From NCBI GenBank assembly GCA_035630195.1, contig DASQLD010000083.1:1-8126 (forward strand): a DNA stretch of 8,126 nt. The letters are read 5' to 3'. The DNA is from DASQDN01 sp035630195 (GTDB lineage: Bacteria; Acidobacteriota; Terriglobia; Bryobacterales; Bryobacteraceae). Below, piece after piece: positions 1 to 6,261 of the stretch. Positions within the stretch are counted from its first letter, which is position 1. The number at the start of each line of letters is the position of its first letter. Below the pieces are notes generated by a model that was not told where the DNA came from, did not search any database, and saw nothing but the letters and a program-made list of their open reading frames with translations. The translations under genes and the position numbers were made by a program.

Positions 1-2
1 TG

Positions 3-344
3 GCGGCGGTCGAGACATCCCTGGAGATCTTGTTGCGCGCGGGATGGCGCAATATTCCGCGTGATCAATTGATTGCCGAGTTCCAAAGAATGGTGGAGTC
101 CGTGAGGCGGTGGTACTTACCTCCGGAACAGCAAGTTGGACAGAGTCTTTATCAAGCAATTATCGGGAAGCTGACGAATTTGCCGGAACCGCCACCAGGG
201 TCGGCATTCCCGCCCTCGACCTTTGTGGCGGAGGAAACCGCTCTGTTGAATCGTCAGCGCGTCGTCCTATCGGAGTCGCAACCAAGCTTGGCCGATGGCC
301 TTCATCAGGACACCTCAGCGCACTTTCTTAGAAGGCTGCCTTAG
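3..344 (+). CDS. C-terminal part of an unidentified protein (5' end outside window)
   Basis: The frame is open from the left edge to a TAG at 342-344. The first in-window start-like codon is only an internal TTG at 30, so this is read as the last 113 codons of a gene that begins outside. The visible part starts AAVETSLEILLRAGWRNIPR, followed by an amphipathic, probably helical stretch and a Pro-rich linker (LPEPPPGSAFPP). No catalytic motif, membrane segment or known domain can be recognised, so no function is given. Codon choice looks like normal coding sequence, and the competing frame (110-331) is low-complexity and unconvincing. The stop lies one base from the stop of the convergent oxidase gene, so the two transcripts must overlap or end inside each other. 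Confidence 0.55.
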   Translation, partial: AAVETSLEILLRAGWRNIPRDQLIAEFQRMVESVRRWYLPPEQQVGQSLYQAIIGKLTNLPEPPPGSAFPPSTFVAEETALLNRQRVVLSESQPSLADGLHQDTSAHFLRRLP

Positions 345-345
345 A

Positions 346-1707
346 CTAGGACAGCAGTGCGGCGAAAAAAGGATTCAACATCCGGCCGCTCGGATCCGTC
401 GTTTTCACCCATTTTGAAAATTCGGACCACCGAGAACCGAAGGCGGCTTCGACGTGCTTCCGCTCGACGAACGGACTTTGATTCAAGAGGGGTATACCGT
501 TCCGTTTGTAGGCAAATTCGTTGAACTGGCGTAGAAAGTGATGCCAGGCTTCATTGTCCGTACTAGCGTGAATCGGGTCGATCGAGAAAATATCCCCGTC
601 GTGTGTGTATGACAGGACTGAACTCCGGTCCTGCCGTATGAAGTAGGCTCCCAGCGGCATATTGCAACGGAATCCTGTTGTTTTGAAGTGTTCGTCAGCA
701 AAGCTTAGGTATGCCCGCAACGTTTCCAACCAGCTAGCGCGCGGAAATGCCCAAAAGGTGAACGCATACCGAGCGGACTGACGCGTGCGGCTATAATCGA
801 TCGTCTTATCGGGCGAAAGCAGCGTAATGCCACCGAAGAGACGCAGTGTGGAATATAGCAAGTTCGACACGTTCGCCGATCCTTCCTGGGCAGCCTTGCG
901 AAGACGTTTATCTGAAATGAACTGATCGATGAAATGAGCGCCGTGGGCGCCTGTGTGGTTCCACAATCGCCGGCGCACAGCCGCCAGGAGAGAACCAACT
1001 ATGCGAGGCTCCTCAATAAGCTGCCGCCGCTGGAAGACGGAGGTTCTACCAACCGTCCAACACACCAAGCCTTCGGAGTTATCGAGGAGATCGTTGACTT
1101 CTTCCTGTGTGAGTTCATCGACGGGGCGCGGCAGGTACGTGAAATGAACGGCCTCGATCGGCTTGACGCGGAAGGTCACTTCATAGACGACCCCGCAAAG
1201 ACCGTAGCTCGACCGCATCATACGCAACAATTGAGGATCGTTCTCCTCGGAGGCTTCAGCAAGATCACCTGCCGGAGTTACCCACTTGATGCCCGTGACG
1301 TATGAGCTGACCTGGCCGAACTCGATTCCATCGAGTGCGTCTTTGCTGTGACAGCAAGCGGCAGAGCCAAGCGTCATGTTCCCAATTTCGATGTTTGTAT
1401 GGAATTGCAGACCCTCGTCGCGAAGAGCATCTGACGCCTTGACAAATTGAAGGCCCGCCTGAGCCGTGAACGTGCCGTTCGCTTTATCGATGTTGATAAT
1501 CCCAATTAAGCCCGCCATGCTGATAATCGTGCCGTCCGATGCAGCGCAGGGGGTTAACGAGTGACAACTTCCCATGGCGCGAACGGGGCTTGGGTAGCGT
1601 CCAGTGTCACGTAGGATCGCTTGAATCTCCTCTACTGTCTTTGGTTCAACGAATTGTTTTGGGGAGATAACGATGCTGCCGTCGTAGTTCTTTATCGTTT
1701 TGGCCAA
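346..1707 (-). CDS. FAD-linked oxidase, PCMH/VAO superfamily (aldonolactone-oxidase-like)
   Basis: The 453-aa protein has the layout of FAD-dependent oxidases related to L-gulono-/D-arabinono-lactone oxidase. The N-terminal PCMH-type FAD domain spans about residues 12-185, with the segment PVRAMGSCHSLTP at 41-53. In this family the His of a GxGHS motif (here His49) can carry FAD covalently. The second FAD-contacting segment, MTLGSAACCHSKDA (111-124), replaces the usual Gly-rich G-T-H-G form. The C-terminal half is the substrate cap and ends in GRMLNPFF, like the family's C terminus, but the HWGK motif typical of classical aldonolactone oxidases is not visible. The substrate therefore cannot be named. 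Translation starts at a TTG, chosen because GAGGAG sits 7 nt upstream. No signal peptide is seen, so it is probably cytoplasmic. It is divergent from the Hsp15 gene and convergent with the left-edge fragment. Confidence 0.85.
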   Translation of the reverse strand: MAKTIKNYDGSIVISPKQFVEPKTVEEIQAILRDTGRYPSPVRAMGSCHSLTPCAASDGTIISMAGLIGIINIDKANGTFTAQAGLQFVKASDALRDEGLQFHTNIEIGNMTLGSAACCHSKDALDGIEFGQVSSYVTGIKWVTPAGDLAEASEENDPQLLRMMRSSYGLCGVVYEVTFRVKPIEAVHFTYLPRPVDELTQEEVNDLLDNSEGLVCWTVGRTSVFQRRQLIEEPRIVGSLLAAVRRRLWNHTGAHGAHFIDQFISDKRLRKAAQEGSANVSNLLYSTLRLFGGITLLSPDKTIDYSRTRQSARYAFTFWAFPRASWLETLRAYLSFADEHFKTTGFRCNMPLGAYFIRQDRSSVLSYTHDGDIFSIDPIHASTDNEAWHHFLRQFNEFAYKRNGIPLLNQSPFVERKHVEAAFGSRWSEFSKWVKTTDPSGRMLNPFFAALLS

Positions 1708-1714
1708 TGTTCGT

Positions 1715-1720
1715 CTCCTC
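1715..1720 (-). promoter_or_regulatory. Ribosome binding site deciding the TTG start of the oxidase
   Basis: GAGGAG read on the minus strand lies 7 nt before the TTG at 1705-1707. No in-frame ATG or GTG lies between, and the reading frame directly after the TTG (AKTIKNYDGS) leads straight into the FAD domain. This supports a TTG start over a downstream ATG. Confidence 0.7.
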
Positions 1721-1732
1721 GGAATCGAGAAG

Positions 1733-1741
1733 TATATACCA
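1733..1741 (-). promoter_or_regulatory. Possible extended -10 promoter for the oxidase gene
   Basis: On the minus strand the sequence reads TGGTATATA, an extended -10-like element (TGN followed by TATATA). It would place a transcription start near 1726, giving a leader of about 19 nt that still contains the GAGGAG site. No convincing -35 hexamer lies 16-18 nt upstream, which is tolerable for an extended -10 promoter. The call rests on motif resemblance alone. Confidence 0.3.
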
Positions 1742-1778
1742 GTTCCGCCAAGTCGGCGACGGACAGGGACAATAGATT

Positions 1779-2159
1779 ATGAATCGCGTCAGGATAGACA
1801 AATGGCTATGGGCGGCTCGATTCTTCAAAACGCGCGCTATCGCTTCGCGAGCATGTGAACTCGGAAGGATCGAATCAAACGGACAACAAGCAAAGCCATC
1901 GCGTGAAGTTCGAATCGGGGATATGTTGCGAGTGAAGAATGACGGTGGAGACTTTCAAGTGGAAGTCCTCCAATTGAGTGAGATGCGCGGGCCAGCGGCC
2001 GTTGCGCAAACGCTTTACCGGGAGACGGAGGCTAGCCGGGACGCGCGTTTGAAATTAGCCGAAGAGCGCAAGGCGATGCCGGAATACGAAGCCTTGCGCG
2101 AAGGCAAGCCATCGAAGCGGGATCGCCGTGAGATCGACCGGTTTCGCGGGAGGGTATGA
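1779..2159 (+). CDS. hslR: S4-domain RNA-binding protein, Hsp15/HslR family
   Basis: The 126-aa protein starts MNRVRIDKWLWAARFFKTRA, the characteristic beginning of the S4 domain of Hsp15 (RxDKWLW..R..KTR), which fills about residues 3-66. A strongly basic and acidic helical tail follows (SRDARLKLAEERKAMPEYE, then KPSKRDRREIDRF), also typical of the family; the length fits. In E. coli Hsp15 binds 50S subunits carrying stalled nascent peptidyl-tRNA and helps recycle them. The same role is inferred here from family membership only. The ATG has AGGGA 9 nt upstream. The gene is divergent from the oxidase across a 71-bp gap. Its TGA ends 3 nt before the stop of the convergent NIPSNAP gene, leaving no room for a separate terminator. 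Confidence 0.9.
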   Translation: MNRVRIDKWLWAARFFKTRAIASRACELGRIESNGQQAKPSREVRIGDMLRVKNDGGDFQVEVLQLSEMRGPAAVAQTLYRETEASRDARLKLAEERKAMPEYEALREGKPSKRDRREIDRFRGRV

Positions 2160-2162
2160 GCG

Positions 2163-2552
2163 TTACTTGAGTTTGGAAAAATCCGCCGGATTCATGAAGA
2201 CGGAGGTAACTTTGTCTACAATGGCCCCGTTCGCTTCTGATTCACCTTTAGCTTTAAGCCACACGGGATCTTTCCGAAAAGCGTCCCAAGACGCCTTCGC
2301 AGCTTCACGATCTTTGTGTGCGATCACATAAATCAAAGTCGTCTTCGAGGCCGGCGCATCGGCGGCAACCCAGTAACCGATATTTTGCATACCGTGCTTC
2401 TCAAATAACTTCGTCGTATGATCGCGAAATCTGGCTAGCAGGTTCTCAAACTTACCTTCCGGCGAGACGTACGTACGGAGTTCAAAAATTCGATTTTCGG
2501 CTTGGAGACTCATAATTGAAAACGTGGCGACCGCCAGGGCTTTCTTCAGCAT
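2163..2552 (-). CDS. Exported NIPSNAP-family protein
   Basis: The 129-aa protein begins with a short signal peptide: MLKK, a hydrophobic stretch ALAVATFSIMS, and a probable signal peptidase I site after LQA (residues 16-18). The mature part starts ENRIFELRTYVSPEGKFENLLARFRDH, the usual opening of a NIPSNAP domain (a dimeric alpha/beta ferredoxin-like fold), and continues through IGYWVA and ALKAK-like segments to a C-terminal FMNPADFSKLK. The biochemical role of bacterial NIPSNAP proteins is not settled, so none is given. The start ATG lies inside the end of the upstream aminotransferase gene (7-nt overlap, ATGCTGA). No clear Shine-Dalgarno sequence is seen, so translation is probably coupled to it. 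The gene is convergent with the Hsp15 gene. Confidence 0.85.
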   Translation of the reverse strand: MLKKALAVATFSIMSLQAENRIFELRTYVSPEGKFENLLARFRDHTTKLFEKHGMQNIGYWVAADAPASKTTLIYVIAHKDREAAKASWDAFRKDPVWLKAKGESEANGAIVDKVTSVFMNPADFSKLK

Positions 2553-3691
2553 TCATCAAGTATATGCGCGACGCCCTGCTGAAATAGCGACGGTTCGGTC
2601 AACAAGCTGATCACCAGAAATGCTTCGGATTCGAAGTCGAAAAAATAGCCGGGTTGCACCAGTGTTCCTCGCTCTAACAATCCCAGCACCCACGCTTCTT
2701 CACTGCGGATACGCGGAGCCTGAAGAATGGCGTACCAACCACCTTCGATGCGGTACAGACGAAACGACGATCCATAGATGGCGGCCCGGAGATACGATAA
2801 GTTCGCGCGGGTCCGATCCTTAATCTGCGGCTGCACCGTATTCCGGACGGCGAGTAACTCTGCAGTTGCGCATTGTACCGGCATCCCGACAGAAAGAAAT
2901 GTGTCGGCGATCCACTCCAATCTTTGCAGAGCGAGTTCATGTCCGGGACCGCTGGCAACGAGCCAACCCAGCTTCATTTGCGGAAGACCGCAGACTTTTG
3001 ACAACCCGGATAGCGAAAAAGAAAGGCACTCGGCTTGGTCTGCCAATGTTTTTAAAGCGTGCGCCTCCGAGCGGATTTCGTAATCGGAAAACACCTCGTC
3101 GCTGATGAGCGCCATACCCCGTGAAGCGCACAGCGCCGCAATTTCTCGATACTCGAAATCCTTCAGATAGGATCCGGTGGGATTGTTGGGATTCACCCAG
3201 ACGATCGCTCGGGTTCGTTTCGTAATACTTTCACGTAGCGCAGGAATGTCAACAAACCACCCATCTTGATATCGCAGAGAGTAGTGTTTTACCTGAACAC
3301 ACTCGAGTTGGGCGAGCATATCGAAGAGCGGATAGGAGGGTCTCGGTACCAGAATTTCGTCTCCGGGATCGCATAGAAGTTTGAACAAGTAAGCGTACGC
3401 TTCACTCGTACTGGCTGTGAGAAGGATGCGGTCAGGATGAATGCGCTCGCGATAGTACTCCGAAATGGCCTCGCGCGCGCTGACTAAACCCCGTGCCGAG
3501 GGCTCATATTGAAGAACTCTCTGGTCGGCCAGAAGGGCTGCGAGCGCCGGGTACTGAATACCAGCAGTAGTCGGATTCGATTGTGTCAGATCTAGTATGG
3601 GTTTGCCGGCAGCGCGGTGTCGCTCAAGAGCGAGCGAAAGGGTGTTTGGAGGCGCCGTCCATAGCAAACGGTCCGAATACTTCGGAGTCAT
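2546..3691 (-). CDS. PLP-dependent aminotransferase, class I/II (fold type I)
   Basis: The 381-aa length matches the aspartate/alanine aminotransferase family. Visible family landmarks in order: LDLTQSNPT (33-41) near the substrate entrance; SARGL (65-69); LTASTSEAYAYLFKLL (91-106), which binds the cofactor phosphate; NPNNPTG (167-173), with the Asn that contacts the PLP ring oxygen; ISDEVFSDY (196-204), with Asp198 for the pyridine nitrogen and Tyr204; and SFSLSGLSKVCGLPQMKLGW (224-243), with Lys232 as the Schiff-base lysine. Lys240 stands where many relatives have Arg. The C-terminal segment LVISLLTEP (359-367) lacks the Arg that normally binds the substrate carboxylate. The donor and acceptor cannot be told from sequence. 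The ATG is preceded only by weak purine runs. It is followed by, and overlaps, the NIPSNAP gene. Confidence 0.88.
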   Translation of the reverse strand: MTPKYSDRLLWTAPPNTLSLALERHRAAGKPILDLTQSNPTTAGIQYPALAALLADQRVLQYEPSARGLVSAREAISEYYRERIHPDRILLTASTSEAYAYLFKLLCDPGDEILVPRPSYPLFDMLAQLECVQVKHYSLRYQDGWFVDIPALRESITKRTRAIVWVNPNNPTGSYLKDFEYREIAALCASRGMALISDEVFSDYEIRSEAHALKTLADQAECLSFSLSGLSKVCGLPQMKLGWLVASGPGHELALQRLEWIADTFLSVGMPVQCATAELLAVRNTVQPQIKDRTRANLSYLRAAIYGSSFRLYRIEGGWYAILQAPRIRSEEAWVLGLLERGTLVQPGYFFDFESEAFLVISLLTEPSLFQQGVAHILDEC

Positions 3692-3737
3692 CGCCCCATT
3701 ATGCCCTCGCGATCATAGCGTCGTCTCACGGTGAAGC

Positions 3738-3776
3738 TTGACATAAAGATATGCGGGAAAGTTTCACTTCTATAAT
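3738..3776 (+). promoter_or_regulatory. Probable promoter/operator region of the superoxide dismutase gene
   Basis: A perfect TATAAT lies at 3771-3776, giving a start near 3783 and a leader of about 40 nt before the ATG. A perfect TTGACA lies at 3738-3743, but 27 nt separate the two instead of about 17, so they cannot form an ordinary sigma-70 pair. A small palindrome GAAAGTTTC at 3757-3765 sits between them where a regulator could bind. The -10 call is reasonable; the role of the upstream parts is guesswork. Confidence 0.4.
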
Positions 3777-3823
3777 GGTGGACGATCCATCCCACAACAC
3801 ACGAATCCACGAAGGAGACCCAA

Positions 3824-4435
3824 ATGCCATTTACACTCCCCCCACTTCCGTATGCCGCGGACGCGCTCGAACCGCATATCGATAAGGCAACGATGGAAAT
3901 TCACCATGGCAAGCATCACAACGCCTATGTGACTAACTTGAACAAGGCGCTGGAATCGGCGCCAGAGCTTGCCGACAAGAGCATTGAAGAGCTGCTCGCC
4001 AATAATTGCGCCATCGTTCCGGAAAGCATCCGGACGGCCGTGCGAAATAACGGAGGCGGACACATTAACCATTCCATGTTCTGGCAGATCATGGGTCCGA
4101 ATGGCGGAGAAGCGCCGACGGGCGATATCGCAAGCGCAATTACTGGCGCATTCGGAAGCTTCGACGCGTTCAAGGAGAAGGTTAATGCCGCCGGCGCCGG
4201 TCGTTTTGGATCCGGCTGGGCCTGGGTGCTGAAGTCCGGCAATTCGATCGAAGTAACGTCGACCGCCAATCAGGACTCGCCGGTGATGGAAGGAAAATTT
4301 CCGGTTCTGGGAGTTGACGTCTGGGAGCATGCCTATTACCTGAAATATCAAAATCGACGACCGGATTACCTGGCGGCGTGGTGGAACGTAGTGAATTGGC
4401 AGGAAGTCAATCGACGGCTGAAGGAAGGCAAGTAG
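3824..4435 (+). CDS. sodA: Superoxide dismutase, Fe/Mn family (Mn-type signature)
   Basis: The enzyme converts superoxide to oxygen and hydrogen peroxide. The 203-aa length is typical for the family. The helical N-terminal domain (about 1-88) starts FTLPPLPYAADALEPHID and carries ligands His27 (MEIHHGKHH) and His83 (GGGHINHSMFW). The C-terminal domain carries Asp165 and His169 (DVWEHAYY), so all four metal ligands are present. GGGH at 77-80 and Gln150 in TANQDSP match manganese-type enzymes rather than iron types, in which the active-site Gln comes from the N-terminal domain. Mn or cambialistic use is therefore inferred. No signal peptide is seen, so it is cytoplasmic. The ATG is backed by AAGGAG at 3812-3817 with a 6-nt spacer. 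It is divergent from the aminotransferase and followed by secG after 59 nt. Confidence 0.95.
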   Translation: MPFTLPPLPYAADALEPHIDKATMEIHHGKHHNAYVTNLNKALESAPELADKSIEELLANNCAIVPESIRTAVRNNGGGHINHSMFWQIMGPNGGEAPTGDIASAITGAFGSFDAFKEKVNAAGAGRFGSGWAWVLKSGNSIEVTSTANQDSPVMEGKFPVLGVDVWEHAYYLKYQNRRPDYLAAWWNVVNWQEVNRRLKEGK

Positions 4436-4440
4436 TCAGT

Positions 4441-4463
4441 GGCATTGCGGCTTCGCCGCAGCC
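4441..4463 (+). terminator. Stem-loop between the superoxide dismutase gene and secG
   Basis: TGCGGC (4446-4451) pairs perfectly with GCCGCA (4455-4460) around a TTC loop. GGC (4441-4443) and GCC (4461-4463) can extend the stem past a two-base bulge. Only a short, broken T-rich stretch follows (TACTTTATACT), so it is a weak intrinsic terminator at best. It may equally be a processing or attenuation hairpin. The TATACT at 4469-4474 could be a -10 element for secG, but no good -35 is seen. Confidence 0.4.
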
Positions 4464-4494
4464 TACTTTATACTAAGAAGAGAGCAATCCGAAC

Positions 4495-5001
4495 ATGATG
4501 ATTTTGTTGACCATTATTCATGTCCTGGTTTGCGTCTTCCTAGTGATTGTTGTGCTGCTGCAAAGCGGCAAGGCAGCGGACTTGGCTGGCGCATTCGGTG
4601 GCATGGGATCCCAAACGGCGTTCGGTCCGAGAGGAGCTGCGACTGTCCTCTCGAAAGCGACAACCATCGCGGCGGGCCTGTTTATGGTCACCTCATTGAC
4701 GCTGGCAATCCTTGCAACGAAAAACGCAGGTACCGGTTCTTCCGTGCTCGAACGGCAAAGCAATAAGTCGACGACCCAGAAGAGCGCTCCTGCTACGCCC
4801 GGTCAACCCGCGCCTGGCCAACCGGCTCCGGCTGGCGTTACTCCGTCCATTCCGCCCCCGGCTGGCGGTCAACCGAGCGTAACGCTTGATTATGGTGGCG
4901 GGAATACAAAAACGATGCCGCTCGACTTGAATAAGCTGCCGAAGTTGGATCCGAATGCTCCGCCACCGGCCCCTGCGCCGGCGGCGCCAGCGAAGAAGTA
5001 G
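4495..5001 (+). CDS. secG: Preprotein translocase subunit SecG with long Pro/Ala tail
   Basis: SecG is the small accessory subunit of the SecYEG channel and helps SecA-driven export. Two membrane helices are visible: about residues 2-22 (ILLTIIHVLVCVFLVIVVLL) and about 54-74. Between them lies the family signature LQSGKAADLAGAFGG with SQTAFGPRGA (22-48), which is decisive. After helix 2 comes a tail of about 90 residues rich in Pro, Ala and Gln (including PGQPAPGQPAP), ending in PAPAAPAKK. E. coli SecG is about 110 aa and lacks such a tail, and by E. coli topology this tail would be on the outer side of the membrane. Two ATGs are adjacent; the first (4495) is used, with GAAGAGAG about 10 nt upstream. 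The tRNA-Leu gene begins 20 nt after the stop and is probably co-transcribed. Confidence 0.93.
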   Translation: MMILLTIIHVLVCVFLVIVVLLQSGKAADLAGAFGGMGSQTAFGPRGAATVLSKATTIAAGLFMVTSLTLAILATKNAGTGSSVLERQSNKSTTQKSAPATPGQPAPGQPAPAGVTPSIPPPAGGQPSVTLDYGGGNTKTMPLDLNKLPKLDPNAPPPAPAPAAPAKK

Positions 5002-5021
5002 TACAAGTTAGCCACGACTTT

Positions 5022-5108
5022 GCGGAGGTGGCGGAATTGGCAGACGCACTAGCTTGAGGTGCTAGCGGGAGTAATCTCGTGGGGGTTCAAGTCCCCCTCT
5101 CCGCACCA
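5022..5108 (+). tRNA. tRNA-Leu (anticodon GAG), CCA encoded
   Basis: All parts of a class II tRNA can be folded by hand. The acceptor stem is GCGGAGG (5022-5028) with TCTCCGC ending at 5104, closed by one G-U pair; the discriminator is A5105 and CCA is encoded at 5106-5108. The anticodon stem CTAGC/GCTAG (5049-5053 and 5061-5065) encloses the loop TTGAGGT with anticodon GAG at 5056-5058, reading CUC/CUU Leu codons. A long variable arm follows (about 5066-5080), as expected for Leu. The T arm is GGGGG-TTCAAGT-CCCCC. It lies 20 nt after secG, the same order as secG-leuU in E. coli. Its 3' end faces the integrase gene, so it is a candidate attachment site. Confidence 0.97.
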
Positions 5109-5114
5109 TATCTG

Positions 5115-5156
5115 AGGCCGCTGTATAAGTTTGATATGGTGGCCTTTGTTGGTTTT
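5115..5156 (+). terminator. Terminator-like hairpin after tRNA-Leu
   Basis: The segment 5115-5126 can pair with 5134-5145 in a 12-bp stem (AGGCC against GGCCT at the base, three G-U pairs inside) around a 7-nt loop. The T-rich stretch TTGTTGGTTTT follows. In this direction it fits an intrinsic terminator for the secG-tRNA-Leu transcript. Read on the minus strand, no T-run follows, so it is unlikely to serve the integrase gene. A second short hairpin, GGAC-TCAT-GTCC, lies at 5157-5168. Confidence 0.5.
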
Positions 5157-5180
5157 GGACTCATGTCCGTTCATTGCCAT

Positions 5181-6260
5181 TCAGTTTGGCCTCCTCTTAA
5201 TTTGTGACGTACTTTGTGACGAGTTTTCGGCGTGCGCTCGTTTGAGAAATTCCTCTGCCATCTTTCCTGCCTCAAGAGTGTCGCTCTGGTCAGTGATGTT
5301 GTAGCGCTCAAAAACCCCACGGGTTCGATGACCTGTGATTTTCATGATTACAGTCTCAGCGACTCCTGCCCGCCTGAGATTCCTAACAGCTGTACGTCGG
5401 AGATCATGAAATAAGAGCCCAGGCACTCCCGCCGCCTGACATGCAATGTCCCAACTGGCGCGAAAGTCCTTGATCGGAATCGAGCCACGTGCAAATAGGT
5501 GTTCGCTGGTGCGTGGCTGCATCTCGAGGTACGTCCGCATGTCTCCATAGATCGGTACTGCCACCGGCTCGGGTTTCCGATTGGCTTTCTTCCCTTCCAT
5601 CCAGATACACGACGCCGTAAAATCGACTTGACTCCACTTGATTCGAAGCAATGCACCTTTCCGAAGACCAACGTGATATGCAGTGACGAAAAGGAGCTTC
5701 AGTTCTTGTGGCAACTCGGCTAATAGATTACGGTAGTGCTCTGGTTTGAGAAAGCCTTTCCGTGGCTCACCCTCTGTGAGCTTGGGAAAGTATGGAACCC
5801 GTCCGACCAGTGGTGGGTCCTGTTGATAACCAAGCTGAAAGGCTCGGTGTAGAAGGCCCAACTCACGGTTCACGGTACTGGGCTTCACTTCCTTAAGACG
5901 CTTTTGGATGTACTGTTTTATTTGGGCGCTCGTCAGCTTCGAGGCCTTTACCTCACCGAGGATCGGATTGAGAATCGATTTGACTTTTAGACCCGCAATG
6001 TACGCTTGAGCCACAGCCCGAACATCGTAATCTTCCAGCAGCAGTTGTAACAGATCACGGATTCGGACTCGATCCGGCGTCAGGAACTCTCCGGAGGCCA
6101 GCTTTCCTTGACGCCGATGCAAAAACGCGAGGGCCTCGTCACGATTCTTCGTTTTGCACGATTCCCGCTTTCTTGCGCCCGCGGCGACATAATTACACCA
6201 CCACCAGCCATTTCTTAAGTAGATAGATCCCTGACCAAGGGTTCCACGTCTTGTTGTCAT
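5181..6260 (-). CDS. int: Tyrosine recombinase / integrase
   Basis: The 359-aa protein has the full phage-integrase layout. There is an N-terminal arm-type domain (about 1-60, GSIYLRNGWWWCNYVAAG, then RDEALAFLHRRQGKLASGEF). The SAM-like core-binding domain (about 65-160) includes LTSAQIKQYIQKRLKEVKPSTVNREL. The catalytic domain (about 165-340) carries Arg200 (AYHVGLRKGALL), a hairpin Lys at 224/225, His285 and Arg288 (FHDLRRT), His311 (ITGHRTRGVF) and the nucleophile Tyr320 (ERYN). All catalytic residues are present, so it is probably active. The start ATG is one base after the stop of the xis gene, with no strong Shine-Dalgarno, so translation is probably coupled. The C-terminal end lies 72 nt from tRNA-Leu. 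The tail contains a short repeat (SQST-SQIK). Confidence 0.93.
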   Translation of the reverse strand: MTTRRGTLGQGSIYLRNGWWWCNYVAAGARKRESCKTKNRDEALAFLHRRQGKLASGEFLTPDRVRIRDLLQLLLEDYDVRAVAQAYIAGLKVKSILNPILGEVKASKLTSAQIKQYIQKRLKEVKPSTVNRELGLLHRAFQLGYQQDPPLVGRVPYFPKLTEGEPRKGFLKPEHYRNLLAELPQELKLLFVTAYHVGLRKGALLRIKWSQVDFTASCIWMEGKKANRKPEPVAVPIYGDMRTYLEMQPRTSEHLFARGSIPIKDFRASWDIACQAAGVPGLLFHDLRRTAVRNLRRAGVAETVIMKITGHRTRGVFERYNITDQSDTLEAGKMAEEFLKRAHAENSSQSTSQIKRRPN

Positions 6261-6261
6261 T

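Noticed and set aside
934..1305. Plus-strand open frame (123 codons) inside the oxidase gene
   Set aside because: Antisense shadow of a well-supported FAD oxidase; no start signal and no recognisable domain.
3738..3743. TTGACA as an ordinary -35 element for TATAAT at 3771
   Set aside because: The 27-bp spacing is far outside the 16-19 bp range of sigma-70 promoters. It is kept only as a curiosity in the findings.
3770..4351. Long minus-strand open frame (193 codons) over the superoxide dismutase gene
   Set aside because: It is the antisense shadow of a gene with all four metal ligands. The translation is rich in Arg/Cys and resembles no family.
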